A stretch of 64,000 nucleotides of DNA from Sphingomonadaceae bacterium (lineage in GTDB: Bacteria; Pseudomonadota; Alphaproteobacteria; Sphingomonadales; Sphingomonadaceae): the NCBI GenBank assembly GCA_947451145.1, contig CANFXW010000001.1:62001-126000 (forward strand). The letters run 5' to 3'. Below the pieces are notes generated by a model. It made no database searches, was not told the origin of the DNA, and was given only the letters and a program-made list of their open reading frames with translations. Both the position numbers and the translations under genes were made by a program. Below, piece after piece: positions 8,953 to 17,823 of this stretch. Every line of letters starts with the position of its first letter. The stretch's first letter is position 1.

Positions 8953-10155
8953 ATGCGCGAAGCCGTTATTGTATCCACCGCCCGCACGCCGATCGGAAAG
9001 GCGCATCGCGGTGCGTTCAACGATACGCAGGCGCAGACACTGGGCGGTCACGCCATCAGTTATGCCGTAGCTCGCGCCGGGCTTGAAGGGGGTGAGATCG
9101 AAGACGTCGTCATGGGCTGCGCATTCCAGCAGGGCAGCCAAATGACCAATGTCGCGCGCCAATGCGCGCTGCGCGCCGGTCTGCCGACAACGGTTTCGGG
9201 CATGAGCATCGATCGCCAATGCGCCTCCGGCCTGATGGCGGTGGCCACTGCGGCCAAGCAGATCATTGTCGATGGCCAGCAGATTGCTGTGGGCGGCGGG
9301 GTTGAATCTATCTCGCTGCTGCAGAACGAACACATGAACCGCTACCGCGCGCAGGATGGCTGGCTGATCGAGCACCGCCCGGACATTTACATGGCGATGC
9401 TCGAAACTGCCGAAATCGTCGCCAAGACCTATGGTGTTACCCGTGAGGCGCAGGATGCCTTCGGCCTGCAATCGCAGCAGCGCCATGCGGCGGCTCAGGC
9501 TGCCGGCCACTTCGCTGCAGAAGTTGTTCCGATGACGGCGGCGATGAAAGTGACCGACAAGGCAACCGGCGAAGTCAGCACGCGCGAAATCACGCTGGAC
9601 CGGGATGAAGGCCCCCGCGCCGAAACCACGCTGGAGGGCTTGAACGCACTAAAGCCCGTGTTCAAGGGAGGTCAGGAACTGGGTGAAGGCGGCACGGTAA
9701 CTGCTGGAAATGCATCGCAATTATCAGACGGCGCATCTGCTATGGTGCTGATGGAAGCTGGCGAAGCCGCCCGCCGCAATCTCGCCCCGCTTGGCGCCTA
9801 TCGCGGCATGGCCGTTGCCGGTTGTGATCCGCGCGAAATGGGCATCGGCCCGGTCTTCGCCATCCCCAAGCTGCTCGCGCAACATGGTTTGAGCGTCGCC
9901 GACATTGGCATCTGGGAAATCAACGAGGCCTTCGCCAGCCAGGTGCTCTATTGCCGTGACCGGCTGGGCATTCCGAACGAGCTGCTCAACGTTTCAGGCG
10001 GTGCCATCGCCATGGGGCACCCCTACGGCATGAGCGGCGCACGCATGGCGGGGCATGTCCTGATAGAAGGAAAGCGCCGGGGTGCGCGCTATGGCGTAGT
10101 CAGCATGTGCATCGGCGGCGGCATGGGCGGCGCGGGGCTGTTCGAGATCTTCTAA
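8953..10155 (+). CDS. Acetyl-CoA acetyltransferase (thiolase family)
   Basis: A 400-residue thiolase starting [15 protein letters not shown]. The nucleophile cysteine is in [10 protein letters not shown], with [17 protein letters not shown] and [10 protein letters not shown] following in order, so all active-site elements are present. It closes a two-gene + operon with the crotonase at 8101 and converges on an SGNH hydrolase gene. It should cleave a 3-ketoacyl-CoA; preference for chain or ring-derived substrate is unknown. Confidence 0.93.
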   Translation: MREAVIVSTARTPIGKAHRGAFNDTQAQTLGGHAISYAVARAGLEGGEIEDVVMGCAFQQGSQMTNVARQCALRAGLPTTVSGMSIDRQCASGLMAVATAAKQIIVDGQQIAVGGGVESISLLQNEHMNRYRAQDGWLIEHRPDIYMAMLETAEIVAKTYGVTREAQDAFGLQSQQRHAAAQAAGHFAAEVVPMTAAMKVTDKATGEVSTREITLDRDEGPRAETTLEGLNALKPVFKGGQELGEGGTVTAGNASQLSDGASAMVLMEAGEAARRNLAPLGAYRGMAVAGCDPREMGIGPVFAIPKLLAQHGLSVADIGIWEINEAFASQVLYCRDRLGIPNELLNVSGGAIAMGHPYGMSGARMAGHVLIEGKRRGARYGVVSMCIGGGMGGAGLFEIF

Positions 10156-10172
10156 AAGGTCGAAGACCCGTG

Positions 10173-10820
10173 TTACCGTCCCGGTGCAATGAGGTGCGGG
10201 CGCAATGCTGAGACCCAGGCTCGATAGCCTTCAATCGAAAGATGAAGGCCATCAGCGGTATATTCAGGCCGAATAGAGCCATCGGATCCGGCTAGGACTG
10301 GCCAAAGGTCTACATAGATAGCTTCGTTTTGCTCGGCTATCCGGCGATAATGGACGTTCAAGCGGGTAATGCGCTCCCGGAAATGGCTGGAGCGCGGCAT
10401 GACGCTGTTGATCAACAATGCGGCGTCCGGAGCCATGCGCCTGATCTCGCGCACCAGTGAACTCATCTGCTCTGCGATGCTATCCACATCAGTTGACTGT
10501 CCCAGGCCATGCAAATCATTGGTCCCGATGAGCAGGGAAATCGCCTTTGGCTCATGAATGGCTGTCGCAAGACGGGCGTGAATGTGGGTAATTGCTTGCC
10601 CCCCGATCCCGCGATTGGTCGTGGGAAGTTCGGGAAACCAATCTTCCCAGGCGGTCCACTCCGTAATGCTGTCGCCAAGGAAAACAACACGCCCCGGCGC
10701 GAGGGAAACTCCGGAAAACTGGGCCTCGCGTTGCGCCTGTTTTGAACGGAGAGCCCAACGCAGCAGCGGCGAAAATGGCGGCAAGATGCGATCAAGATTC
10801 ATCACATTGACCCGGTTCAC
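10173..10820 (-). CDS. SGNH/GDSL-type hydrolase
   Basis: A 215-residue SGNH hydrolase. All blocks are visible: FLGDSITEW (nucleophile serine), GIGGQ (glycine), IGTNDLH (asparagine) and ADGLHLS (Asp/His). No signal peptide is evident, so it is probably cytoplasmic. The frame can start at GTG 10820, overlapping the previous stop (GTGA), or at ATG 10802. It is the last gene of the - operon of acyl-CoA ligase and two crotonases, which suggests it acts on an ester or thioester of that pathway. Confidence 0.85.
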   Translation of the reverse strand: MNRVNVMNLDRILPPFSPLLRWALRSKQAQREAQFSGVSLAPGRVVFLGDSITEWTAWEDWFPELPTTNRGIGGQAITHIHARLATAIHEPKAISLLIGTNDLHGLGQSTDVDSIAEQMSSLVREIRRMAPDAALLINSVMPRSSHFRERITRLNVHYRRIAEQNEAIYVDLWPVLAGSDGSIRPEYTADGLHLSIEGYRAWVSALRPHLIAPGR

Positions 10821-11599
10821 CGCCCCCGGAAAACCGGGGGGCGCTTTTCGCCAAAGGCCTGGATCGCTTCACGGTGGTCTTCGGACATCGACAGCTTTGC
10901 AAAGGCGACAGCCTCGGCCTCCAGAACAGATTCCAGTGGTGCACTTTCTGCAGTGAGAAGGTTGCGTTTGATGTGTCCCCAGGCGAGGTGCGGCCCTTCG
11001 GAGAGTTTGCGCGCCAAGGCGTCCACCTCTCCCGCCAGATCTGCATCCGGCACCACTTTGGTCACGAGACCGAAATCAAGCGCCTCTTTCGCCGAAAATC
11101 GCGGATTGAGCATCATCAGTTCGCGCGCCTTTGCTGTGCCTACCAACTGCATCAAAGACGATGTAACGCCGAAATCGCCGGCATAGCCAACCGCAGCAAA
11201 AGAGGTTCCAAACACAGCTGATTCAGCCGCGATCCGGAAGTCGGCGGCCAGCGCAGTTGCCATTCCCGCCCCCAGAACGTGGCCGTGCAGGGCGGCGATA
11301 ATCACTTTCGGACAGCTTTTCATCACCAGCGGCAGGCGCTGCTTCCAGCGGATTTCCTCCAGGTGCTTCTCGTAGGCCCAGTCCCCTCGATCAGCCCAGC
11401 CTTTGACATCACCGCCCACGCAGAATGACCGCCCCTCCCCCCGCAGGACAATCGCGCCGACATCGTCTTCATTACCCAGCCGCTCAAACGTCTCGATCAG
11501 CCCGCGCATCATCGCCATCGAAAAGGCATTGAGCGATTCAGGACGGTTCAGCGTCAGGGTAACGATCTTGCCGTCGCGGGTTTCAATAAGCTCGGTCAT
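10817..11599 (-). CDS. Crotonase-family protein (enoyl-CoA hydratase/isomerase)
   Basis: A 260-residue crotonase-fold protein that overlaps the downstream SGNH hydrolase by four bases. GRSFCVGGDV and GHVLGAGMATAL form the oxyanion hole. Neither glutamate of the classical hydratase is present (GMATALAAD; GTSFAAVGYAGDFG). An AGDFG motif echoes the AGDGG of the crotonase at 8101, so the two may share an unusual chemistry. Operon partner of the ligase at 12521 and the crotonase at 11630. Confidence 0.88.
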   Translation of the reverse strand: MTELIETRDGKIVTLTLNRPESLNAFSMAMMRGLIETFERLGNEDDVGAIVLRGEGRSFCVGGDVKGWADRGDWAYEKHLEEIRWKQRLPLVMKSCPKVIIAALHGHVLGAGMATALAADFRIAAESAVFGTSFAAVGYAGDFGVTSSLMQLVGTAKARELMMLNPRFSAKEALDFGLVTKVVPDADLAGEVDALARKLSEGPHLAWGHIKRNLLTAESAPLESVLEAEAVAFAKLSMSEDHREAIQAFGEKRPPVFRGR

Positions 11600-11629
11600 A
11601 GATTTTCCAATTGAGGAGCGAATGCTCGA

Positions 11630-12517
11630 TCACGAATATTCAGGCTCGTCCCACCATGGGTAGAAGTCAGGCAGATCAGATGAGACCCGGTCCGGAAAGT
11701 CTGGTGCTCGCTTTTGCAGGAACGAGCTGACACCCTCCTTGGCATCAGCCGCACGCGAGCGGACGTAGATTCCCCGGCTCTCGATCCGGTGCGCTTCCAT
11801 CGGATGCGTCATGCCGAGACCACGCCACAGCATCTGGCGCACCAGAGCAACCGAAACGGGGGCAGCGTTGTCAACAATATCCCGCGCCACACGTTTGGCT
11901 TCAGCCAACAGTTCGCTCTGCGGAACAACTGCGGTTACCAGCCCGTACTCTAGCGCCTCGGCAGCACCGACCATGCGGCCGGACATGCACCATTCAAGCG
12001 ACTTCGATATCCCCGCGATGCGCGGCAAGAAGAACGAGGCGGCAGTTTCCAGCACCATTCCGCGCCGGGCAAAAACAAAGCCAAACCGTGCCTCTTCAGC
12101 AGCAATGCGGATATCCATCGGCAGGATCAGGGTAGCACCCAGGCCCGCGGCTGCGCCGTTGATCGCCGCGATCACCGGCTTGCGCATGTTGTAGAGCACC
12201 AAAGCAAGCCGCCCGCCTACTTCGCGGATCGCGTCATTGCTGTAATCCACCTTGCCATCAGCACTGGTCAGCCTGTCGCTGTCGGGTGCGACAAAGCTGT
12301 CCTCCCCGCGCGACAGGTCAGCCCCGGCACAAAAGGCACGGCCCTCTCCCGTGACGATGACAGCCCCAACCTTATCGTCGGCGTCAGCGACCCCTAAGGC
12401 ATCCATCATTTCGCGCACCATCGCGCCGTTAACGGCGTTGAGCTTTTCAGGTCGCGCCATCGTGATCGTGGCGATCTTGTCCGCCACCTCATACCGGATG
12501 AATTCAAAAGCCATCAT
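11630..12517 (-). CDS. Crotonase-family protein (enoyl-CoA hydratase/isomerase)
   Basis: A 295-residue crotonase, longer than usual because of an extra segment around residues 70-100 before the conserved INGAAAGLGATL. The stretch FARRGMVLETAASFFLPRIAG is typical of a large crotonase subgroup often found with acyl-CoA ligases; the first hydratase glutamate is replaced by threonine. The start follows the ligase stop by a few bases (TGA ACG ATG ATG), implying translational coupling. Reaction not assignable beyond an enoyl-CoA type. Confidence 0.88.
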   Translation of the reverse strand: MMAFEFIRYEVADKIATITMARPEKLNAVNGAMVREMMDALGVADADDKVGAVIVTGEGRAFCAGADLSRGEDSFVAPDSDRLTSADGKVDYSNDAIREVGGRLALVLYNMRKPVIAAINGAAAGLGATLILPMDIRIAAEEARFGFVFARRGMVLETAASFFLPRIAGISKSLEWCMSGRMVGAAEALEYGLVTAVVPQSELLAEAKRVARDIVDNAAPVSVALVRQMLWRGLGMTHPMEAHRIESRGIYVRSRAADAKEGVSSFLQKRAPDFPDRVSSDLPDFYPWWDEPEYS

Positions 12518-12520
12518 CGT

Positions 12521-14245
12521 TCATCCTTCGCCGCGCAGAGCCTTGAGAAATTTGCCGCGATCGACTTTTCCCGAAGCCGTGCGGGGTAGCGGATCATGCG
12601 AGATGACTACGCCGCGAGGAACCTTGTAGATCGCCAGATGCTCGCGGCAATGTGCCTTGATGTCATCTTCGCTGACATCCGCTCCTGCAGGCACCACGAC
12701 TGTCGCAATCAGCCGCTCGCCCAAGCGCTCGTCCGGCTGACCGTAAGCGATGCAGTCGCGGACGTCGGGATGATCGGCGAGCACGCGCTCCACCTCGGCA
12801 CAGTAGATGTTCTCGCCGCCCGAAATGACCATGTTCTTCTTGCGGTCTACGATGGTGATGATGCCCTTGTCATCGACAATGGCAACGTCACCGGAAGCCA
12901 GCCAGCCATCCTGCAGCGTTTCAGCTGTGGACTTAGGGTCGCCGACATATTCGGTCATCAAACCGGCACTGCTGACCCACAGTTCGCCCGCCTCTCCAAT
13001 GTCTGCCTCGCTACCATCATCCCGGCGGATGGAGACCTGAATCGATGGCGCAGCCCAGCCGCAGGATGCCGGATGATCCAGATAGGCCTGCCCGCTGATC
13101 GAACAGGTCCAGGCGGTCGTCTCCGTCTGCCCATAGGTGTTGGACATCAGGCAATTGGGCATGCGCTTGCGGATTTCCGCAAGTAGAGTCGGGTTCAGCG
13201 CTGCCGCCCCGTTGGCCATATAGGCGACCTTGCCCAGCATTTCCGGCGTAGCGCGCGGGCTGCGCAGCATGTCCCACAGCATGGCTGGAACGAAGGACAG
13301 GCGGCTCATACCAACGTTCTCGATCGTGTCGAAAGCGATGTCGACGTTCCACTTGCTCATGATATGGATCGTCGTGCCCAGACTGATCGCCCGGAAAATC
13401 GGCATGATACCTGAAAGATGGAACATCGGTCCGAGGATTACGGCCGGTGTCGCCATCGATCGACGCTCTTCAGGCAAAACAACGCCGGTTTCTTCTTCAT
13501 AGCGCGCGTCTTGCACCAAGCCCATGAAACAGGCGAGCGATACGGAATGCGCAAGGGCGCCGTGGCTTAGCAAGGCCCCTTTGGGGAAACCCGTGGTGCC
13601 AGAGGTGAACAAAACGATCCCTCCGTCCTGCGCAGACATTTCGTCAGGCTCAAAAGAACGGCCCGGCAGCGGCACGGTCAATTCGGCATAGTCCGCATCC
13701 TTGCCAGCCCTGAGCGGCGATTGCGGCTTACCGATAACTATCCTTGGCCAGATCGGATCAGGGGCAACCGCGGCGACCAGATCGGCGCGCTCGGCGTCCA
13801 GAATCGCCAGTTCGCATTGTGCGGTGGCAATCGAACGCAGCATTTCTTCAGCCACACCGCGGCTATTCACCAGCGCGGCGACACCGCCAACTGCCGTGAT
13901 TGCCAGAACCGAGATAATCCATTCGATCCGGTTGCTGGTGACGACTGCCACCTTGGTTCCTTTGTTGACCGCGAAGTGGCTGCGCAAGGAATCGGCAAGC
14001 GTTGCTGCCTGAGCAAATGCCTCATCATAGGTCAGGCTTTGATCGTCCTGCACAACCATCAGCCGGTCGCCAAAGGTCATGGTCTGGCGATAAAGTCCTG
14101 CCAGATTGCGCGGCGCGCCCTTGAAAACCTGCTGAGGATGGCCCGCGACATCGACCGTTTCGAGCGCATGAGTGCCGCCCGGCCCCAGCATCCGCTCCGC
14201 CAGAGGATCCCGCAAATTGGCGCGCCAAGGCGAACTCTGCACCAT
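12521..14245 (-). CDS. AMP-forming acyl-CoA ligase
   Basis: A 574-residue ANL-family adenylating enzyme. The P-loop-like LFTSGTTGFPKGALLSH, the YGQTET motif, the hinge DRKKNMVISGGENIYCAEVE (split by the linker lysines) and the catalytic lysine in RTASGKVDRG are all present. It activates a carboxylic acid to its CoA thioester with ATP. The ATG at 14245 has GGGAGTGGA directly before it; an in-frame start at 14311 is less likely. First gene of the - operon with two crotonases and an SGNH hydrolase, and divergent from the MFS transporter, so it probably activates what that transporter brings in. Confidence 0.9.
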   Translation of the reverse strand: MVQSSPWRANLRDPLAERMLGPGGTHALETVDVAGHPQQVFKGAPRNLAGLYRQTMTFGDRLMVVQDDQSLTYDEAFAQAATLADSLRSHFAVNKGTKVAVVTSNRIEWIISVLAITAVGGVAALVNSRGVAEEMLRSIATAQCELAILDAERADLVAAVAPDPIWPRIVIGKPQSPLRAGKDADYAELTVPLPGRSFEPDEMSAQDGGIVLFTSGTTGFPKGALLSHGALAHSVSLACFMGLVQDARYEEETGVVLPEERRSMATPAVILGPMFHLSGIMPIFRAISLGTTIHIMSKWNVDIAFDTIENVGMSRLSFVPAMLWDMLRSPRATPEMLGKVAYMANGAAALNPTLLAEIRKRMPNCLMSNTYGQTETTAWTCSISGQAYLDHPASCGWAAPSIQVSIRRDDGSEADIGEAGELWVSSAGLMTEYVGDPKSTAETLQDGWLASGDVAIVDDKGIITIVDRKKNMVISGGENIYCAEVERVLADHPDVRDCIAYGQPDERLGERLIATVVVPAGADVSEDDIKAHCREHLAIYKVPRGVVISHDPLPRTASGKVDRGKFLKALRGEG

Positions 14246-14381
14246 TCCACTCCCAATAAAATTCTGCGCAAGCCGGGCAATTTTTGCCCACCGCACCATT
14301 AGGCAAGACAATCGCCTTCGCCGCCATTATGCAATGAGGAAAGCGTATTCAATCAAATGCGCAAAAAATGGGAGATTAGGG

Positions 14382-15620
14382 GTGTCGACAAAGATCGAAG
14401 GCGATGCAGCGGCTGAGTGGAAACAGAACTGGACCGTGGTTCTGGCCGCCTGCGCCGGCATGGCAGTGGCGACAATCATCTCTTATTCGAACGGACTGTT
14501 CATCGAACCGCTGGAAAAGGAGTTCCACTGGACCCGGGCGCAAATCATGTCTGGCAATTCCATTGCCGCAACGGTTGCGACCGTCTGCGCACCCTTTACC
14601 GGCTTGTTTGTCGACAGATACGGACCGCGCCGGATTGGCCTGGCAGCAGTGGTGATCGTTTGCCTGGCATTGATGATGTTCAGTCTTGCCACCCCGAGTG
14701 TTGCCATTTGGCAAGCTCTCTGGCTGCCGTTGACCTTTGGCATCATCCTTGTTCAGCCCTCGGTTTGGACCTCCGCAGTAACCAGCCTGTTTTCGGCGGG
14801 ACGCGGGCTGGCCTTGGCTGTGACATTGTGCGGAAGCAGTCTGGGTTCCATTTTCATCCCCCGACTTACCGAAAGCTTGATCCGGCATTTTGGCTGGCGG
14901 ATGGCCTGGGTATCCCTTGGCGCGATCGGCCTCGCGGTTTGCCTGCCTCTGGTGTGGCTATTCTTCACCAGTGCCCGTGACCAGCATCGTGCCAATGTTT
15001 CGCCAACCAAGGTCGCGAGCGCACTGCCTCGCCAATCAATCTGGAAAAGCGGCATACTGACCTGGCGCTTCCTTCAACTGACCATGGCTGGCATCTGCAT
15101 TGCCGTTGTTGTCGTAACCATGGCAGTCAGCATCGTCCCGATCCTTTCAGCCAGCGGAATTAGCCGGACAGAGGCGGCTTCGATCGCCGGCCTGGTTGGC
15201 ATTACATCTATCATAGGGCGCCTGGGCATTGGCATTTTGCTCGACAGGATGGACGGACGGATAATTGCTGCGAGCTGTGTCTTGCTTCCCATTCTTGGGC
15301 TGCTGATACTCATTCACATGCCGGGTTCAGTCATCGGGGCAATTATCGCCGTATTGATTTTCGGCCTTTCATTGGGCGCGGAGCTCGACATTGTCGCCTA
15401 TCTGACTTCGCGCTATTTTGGGCGTGAGAATTTTGGTTTTCTATTCGGCACGCTCGCTGGCTTTCTCGGGCTGGCAACTGGCAATGGCCCGCTTGCGCTG
15501 AACGCCTGGTATGATGCCACCCACTCCTATACCCCGGCACTTTGGGCAGCTATGCCGCTCTGCGCAGTTTCCGCGTTGCTGTTCCTGCTGCTCGGTCCCT
15601 ATTCGGAGAACAAGGCATGA
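14382..15620 (+). CDS. MFS transporter
   Basis: A 412-residue inner-membrane protein with about 12 hydrophobic segments, typical of the major facilitator superfamily (oxalate/monocarboxylate-like group). The loop after TM2 reads DRYGPRRIG, the classical MFS motif A region, and a second DRMDGR lies after TM8. I place the start at GTG 14382, seven bases after GGGAG; an ATG at 14334 would add 16 residues without membrane character. It overlaps the following LLM gene by four bases (ATGA) and is divergent from the acyl-CoA ligase. Confidence 0.88.
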   Translation: MSTKIEGDAAAEWKQNWTVVLAACAGMAVATIISYSNGLFIEPLEKEFHWTRAQIMSGNSIAATVATVCAPFTGLFVDRYGPRRIGLAAVVIVCLALMMFSLATPSVAIWQALWLPLTFGIILVQPSVWTSAVTSLFSAGRGLALAVTLCGSSLGSIFIPRLTESLIRHFGWRMAWVSLGAIGLAVCLPLVWLFFTSARDQHRANVSPTKVASALPRQSIWKSGILTWRFLQLTMAGICIAVVVVTMAVSIVPILSASGISRTEAASIAGLVGITSIIGRLGIGILLDRMDGRIIAASCVLLPILGLLILIHMPGSVIGAIIAVLIFGLSLGAELDIVAYLTSRYFGRENFGFLFGTLAGFLGLATGNGPLALNAWYDATHSYTPALWAAMPLCAVSALLFLLLGPYSENKA

Positions 15621-16645
15621 AGCTCGGCATCGATCTTGGCTACAGCGGCGCGCAGATGGCGCTGCCGATGGATACCATTCTCAAAGCCGAGGAACTCGGT
15701 TTTGATTCTGTCTGGGTCGCAGAATCCTATGGCTCGGACGCCTTTTCTCCGCTGGCCTTCATTGCGGCAAGAACGCAGCGCATTCGCCTTGCCACCGGCA
15801 TCGCCCAGGTCGCCGCGCGGACGCCTGCCAACTGCGCCATGACAGCACAGACCATCGATGCCATGGTCGGCAAGGGCCGGATGGTTGTGGGGCTTGGCGT
15901 GTCCGGGCCGCAGATCGTCGAAGGCTGGTATGGCCAGCCCTGGGGCAAACCCTCGGCCCGCCTGCGCGACTATATCGCGATCATGCGCAAGATCTGGCGG
16001 CGTGAAGAGCCTTTGACCCATGCCGGTCTCGAAATATCATTGCCCTACACCGGAGAAGGCGCGACCGGCCTTGGCAAACCGCTCAAGAGCATCCTGCATG
16101 GCAACCCGGACATTCCGATTGTGCTGGGCACTTCAACCCCCGGCAACGTCCGCCTGACTGGTGAGATCGCCGATGGCTGGCTGTCGATGCATGTGACACC
16201 GGATCTGCTTGCAGGCCACCTGAAACAGCTTGAAGCCGGCACTGCGCTGCGAACCGACGGCAAGAAACTGAAAGATCTTGAAGTCATTGGGGTCGCCAAT
16301 TGCGTTCTGACCAATGACGCAAAATCGGCGCTGGCAGCCATGAAGCCCCATGTCGCGCTTTACATCGGCGGCATGGGAGCAAAGGACAAGAACTTCCACA
16401 AGGATGCCATGGTCGCCCGGGGTTATGCCGAAGCGGCGGATCGGATTCAGGAACTGTACCTTGCCGGACGCAAGGAAGAAGCCGCCGCTGCCGTGCCGGA
16501 TGACTATGTCGATGATGGTGCGCTGGTCGGACCTGCAGAACGAATAGTGGAACGCTTCGCCCGCTGGCGCGATGCCGGCTTCACTACCTTGCGGCTGATC
16601 AACCCGGAAATTCCGGCAATGGAAGCCATCGCCAAAGCCTTATGA
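15617..16645 (+). CDS. LLM-class flavin/F420-dependent oxidoreductase
   Basis: A 342-residue luciferase-like TIM-barrel oxidoreductase. ELGFDSVWVAESYGSD near the N-terminus and the KGRMVVGLGVSGPQIVEGWYG segment are characteristic of the group that includes F420-dependent methylene-tetrahydromethanopterin reductase-like enzymes. Whether this one uses F420 or FMN cannot be told; in sphingomonads either is conceivable. Its ATG lies inside the stop of the MFS gene, so the two are translationally coupled. It could reduce or mono-oxygenate the imported compound. Confidence 0.85.
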   Translation: MKLGIDLGYSGAQMALPMDTILKAEELGFDSVWVAESYGSDAFSPLAFIAARTQRIRLATGIAQVAARTPANCAMTAQTIDAMVGKGRMVVGLGVSGPQIVEGWYGQPWGKPSARLRDYIAIMRKIWRREEPLTHAGLEISLPYTGEGATGLGKPLKSILHGNPDIPIVLGTSTPGNVRLTGEIADGWLSMHVTPDLLAGHLKQLEAGTALRTDGKKLKDLEVIGVANCVLTNDAKSALAAMKPHVALYIGGMGAKDKNFHKDAMVARGYAEAADRIQELYLAGRKEEAAAAVPDDYVDDGALVGPAERIVERFARWRDAGFTTLRLINPEIPAMEAIAKAL

Positions 16646-17725
16646 GGCTTCAACGGCGGCACGGTCCCGACTGCGAAACCGCGATGGCGGAAAACCGTTA
16701 TGCCGCATGAAAAAGCGCCGAAAGGCAAAGGCATCACTAAAGCCCAGCCGCGCTGCAATTGCCGCTACCGATACCTCACGACTATCAAGCCACTCTTTGG
16801 CGAGCGCGTTAAAAACCCCGTCTTTCACCTGCCGGAAAGTAACCCCTTCCCCGCCCAGCCGCCGTCGCATAGTCGCTTCGCTGACGCCAAGCATGGCCGC
16901 AATGTGACTGCGGCTGATGTCGAGGTATGTTGGCCCCTGCTTGTGGTCCCGGATCAACCCGGAGACCATCGTCCGCATTTCGGGTACTGAACGCTTGGCC
17001 CCCAGTGTCAGCGGCAGAAGCTGGCGGAAGAACTGCGGCAAGTCGCTCGCCCGAACTACCACTGGCCGTCGCAGATAGTGACGCGGCAATAGCAGTGACA
17101 CTTCGCCTTGGTCATAAGCTATCGGGGCGTTGAACAACAAGCGCGCGACGCCAGCAGGCAGGCACGCGTTATGAATTACCCGGCCGGACGCCCCGGAAAA
17201 CCGGGTGCCAGCAAGAAATTCCAGAGTGCTGAGGATCAGCGACAACATCCAGATTTCTGCGATCAGTCCTTCAGGACCTGGCCGGAACGTTTCGTTGAAC
17301 AACAGCGCCGCGACGGCGCCTTCTTCGCGCAGACCGCTGGGCGCACGCTGTCCCCAAACGACGGGCGCGAAATGCAAAAACTGGGTTATGGCCTCGCCAA
17401 TCGTCGCCGCGTTGACCATGCAGTGTACCAGCATTTGCCACTGGTCCACCTGCTGTTGCTGCGTCCCCAGTTCGCCACGCTCCAGCGTGATCCACTCGCG
17501 ATAAACCTGCACAAATTCGGAAAGGGCCAGTGGCTCTGCATCGCCGGGCAGCACATCGCGCACCGTGCCTTCGGCCTTGCGCAACAGCCGCGCGCTGACT
17601 TCTGCCAATGTCTCCCGGGCTGAGGCGTGCTCGCCTTCATCTGCAGGTAATTCCTGTTGCACCTGTCCAGTCCCAACCCGACCATTGCGAATGTTATGCA
17701 CCATATCGGCACCTTTCATACGCAT
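16640..17725 (-). CDS. AraC-family transcriptional regulator
   Basis: A 361-residue regulator with an N-terminal ligand-binding region of the arabinose-binding-domain type used by OruR/MmsR-like proteins and a C-terminal double helix-turn-helix (SRSHIAAMLGVSEATMRRRL and the second helix at SVAAIAARLGFSDAFAFRRFF). Its stop overlaps the LLM gene by six bases on the other strand. It is divergent from the Baeyer-Villiger monooxygenase gene with a 98-base gap, making it the likely activator of the 17.8-23.8 kb operon. Confidence 0.9.
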   Translation of the reverse strand: MRMKGADMVHNIRNGRVGTGQVQQELPADEGEHASARETLAEVSARLLRKAEGTVRDVLPGDAEPLALSEFVQVYREWITLERGELGTQQQQVDQWQMLVHCMVNAATIGEAITQFLHFAPVVWGQRAPSGLREEGAVAALLFNETFRPGPEGLIAEIWMLSLILSTLEFLAGTRFSGASGRVIHNACLPAGVARLLFNAPIAYDQGEVSLLLPRHYLRRPVVVRASDLPQFFRQLLPLTLGAKRSVPEMRTMVSGLIRDHKQGPTYLDISRSHIAAMLGVSEATMRRRLGGEGVTFRQVKDGVFNALAKEWLDSREVSVAAIAARLGFSDAFAFRRFFMRHNGFPPSRFRSRDRAAVEAS

Positions 17726-17823
17726 TATGACGCAAATTGTATCTATTTAATGACCATAAGGTGCTTCATCGAACGGCTGCGAGATCCTAGTCTAGCGACA
17801 ACAATATAACTGGAGTCTGGATC

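Noticed and set aside
17726..17823. Direct repeat ACGCATT/ACGCAAA as AraC binding site
   Set aside because: The repeat lies over the AraC start codon and is short and imperfect; not enough to call a site.
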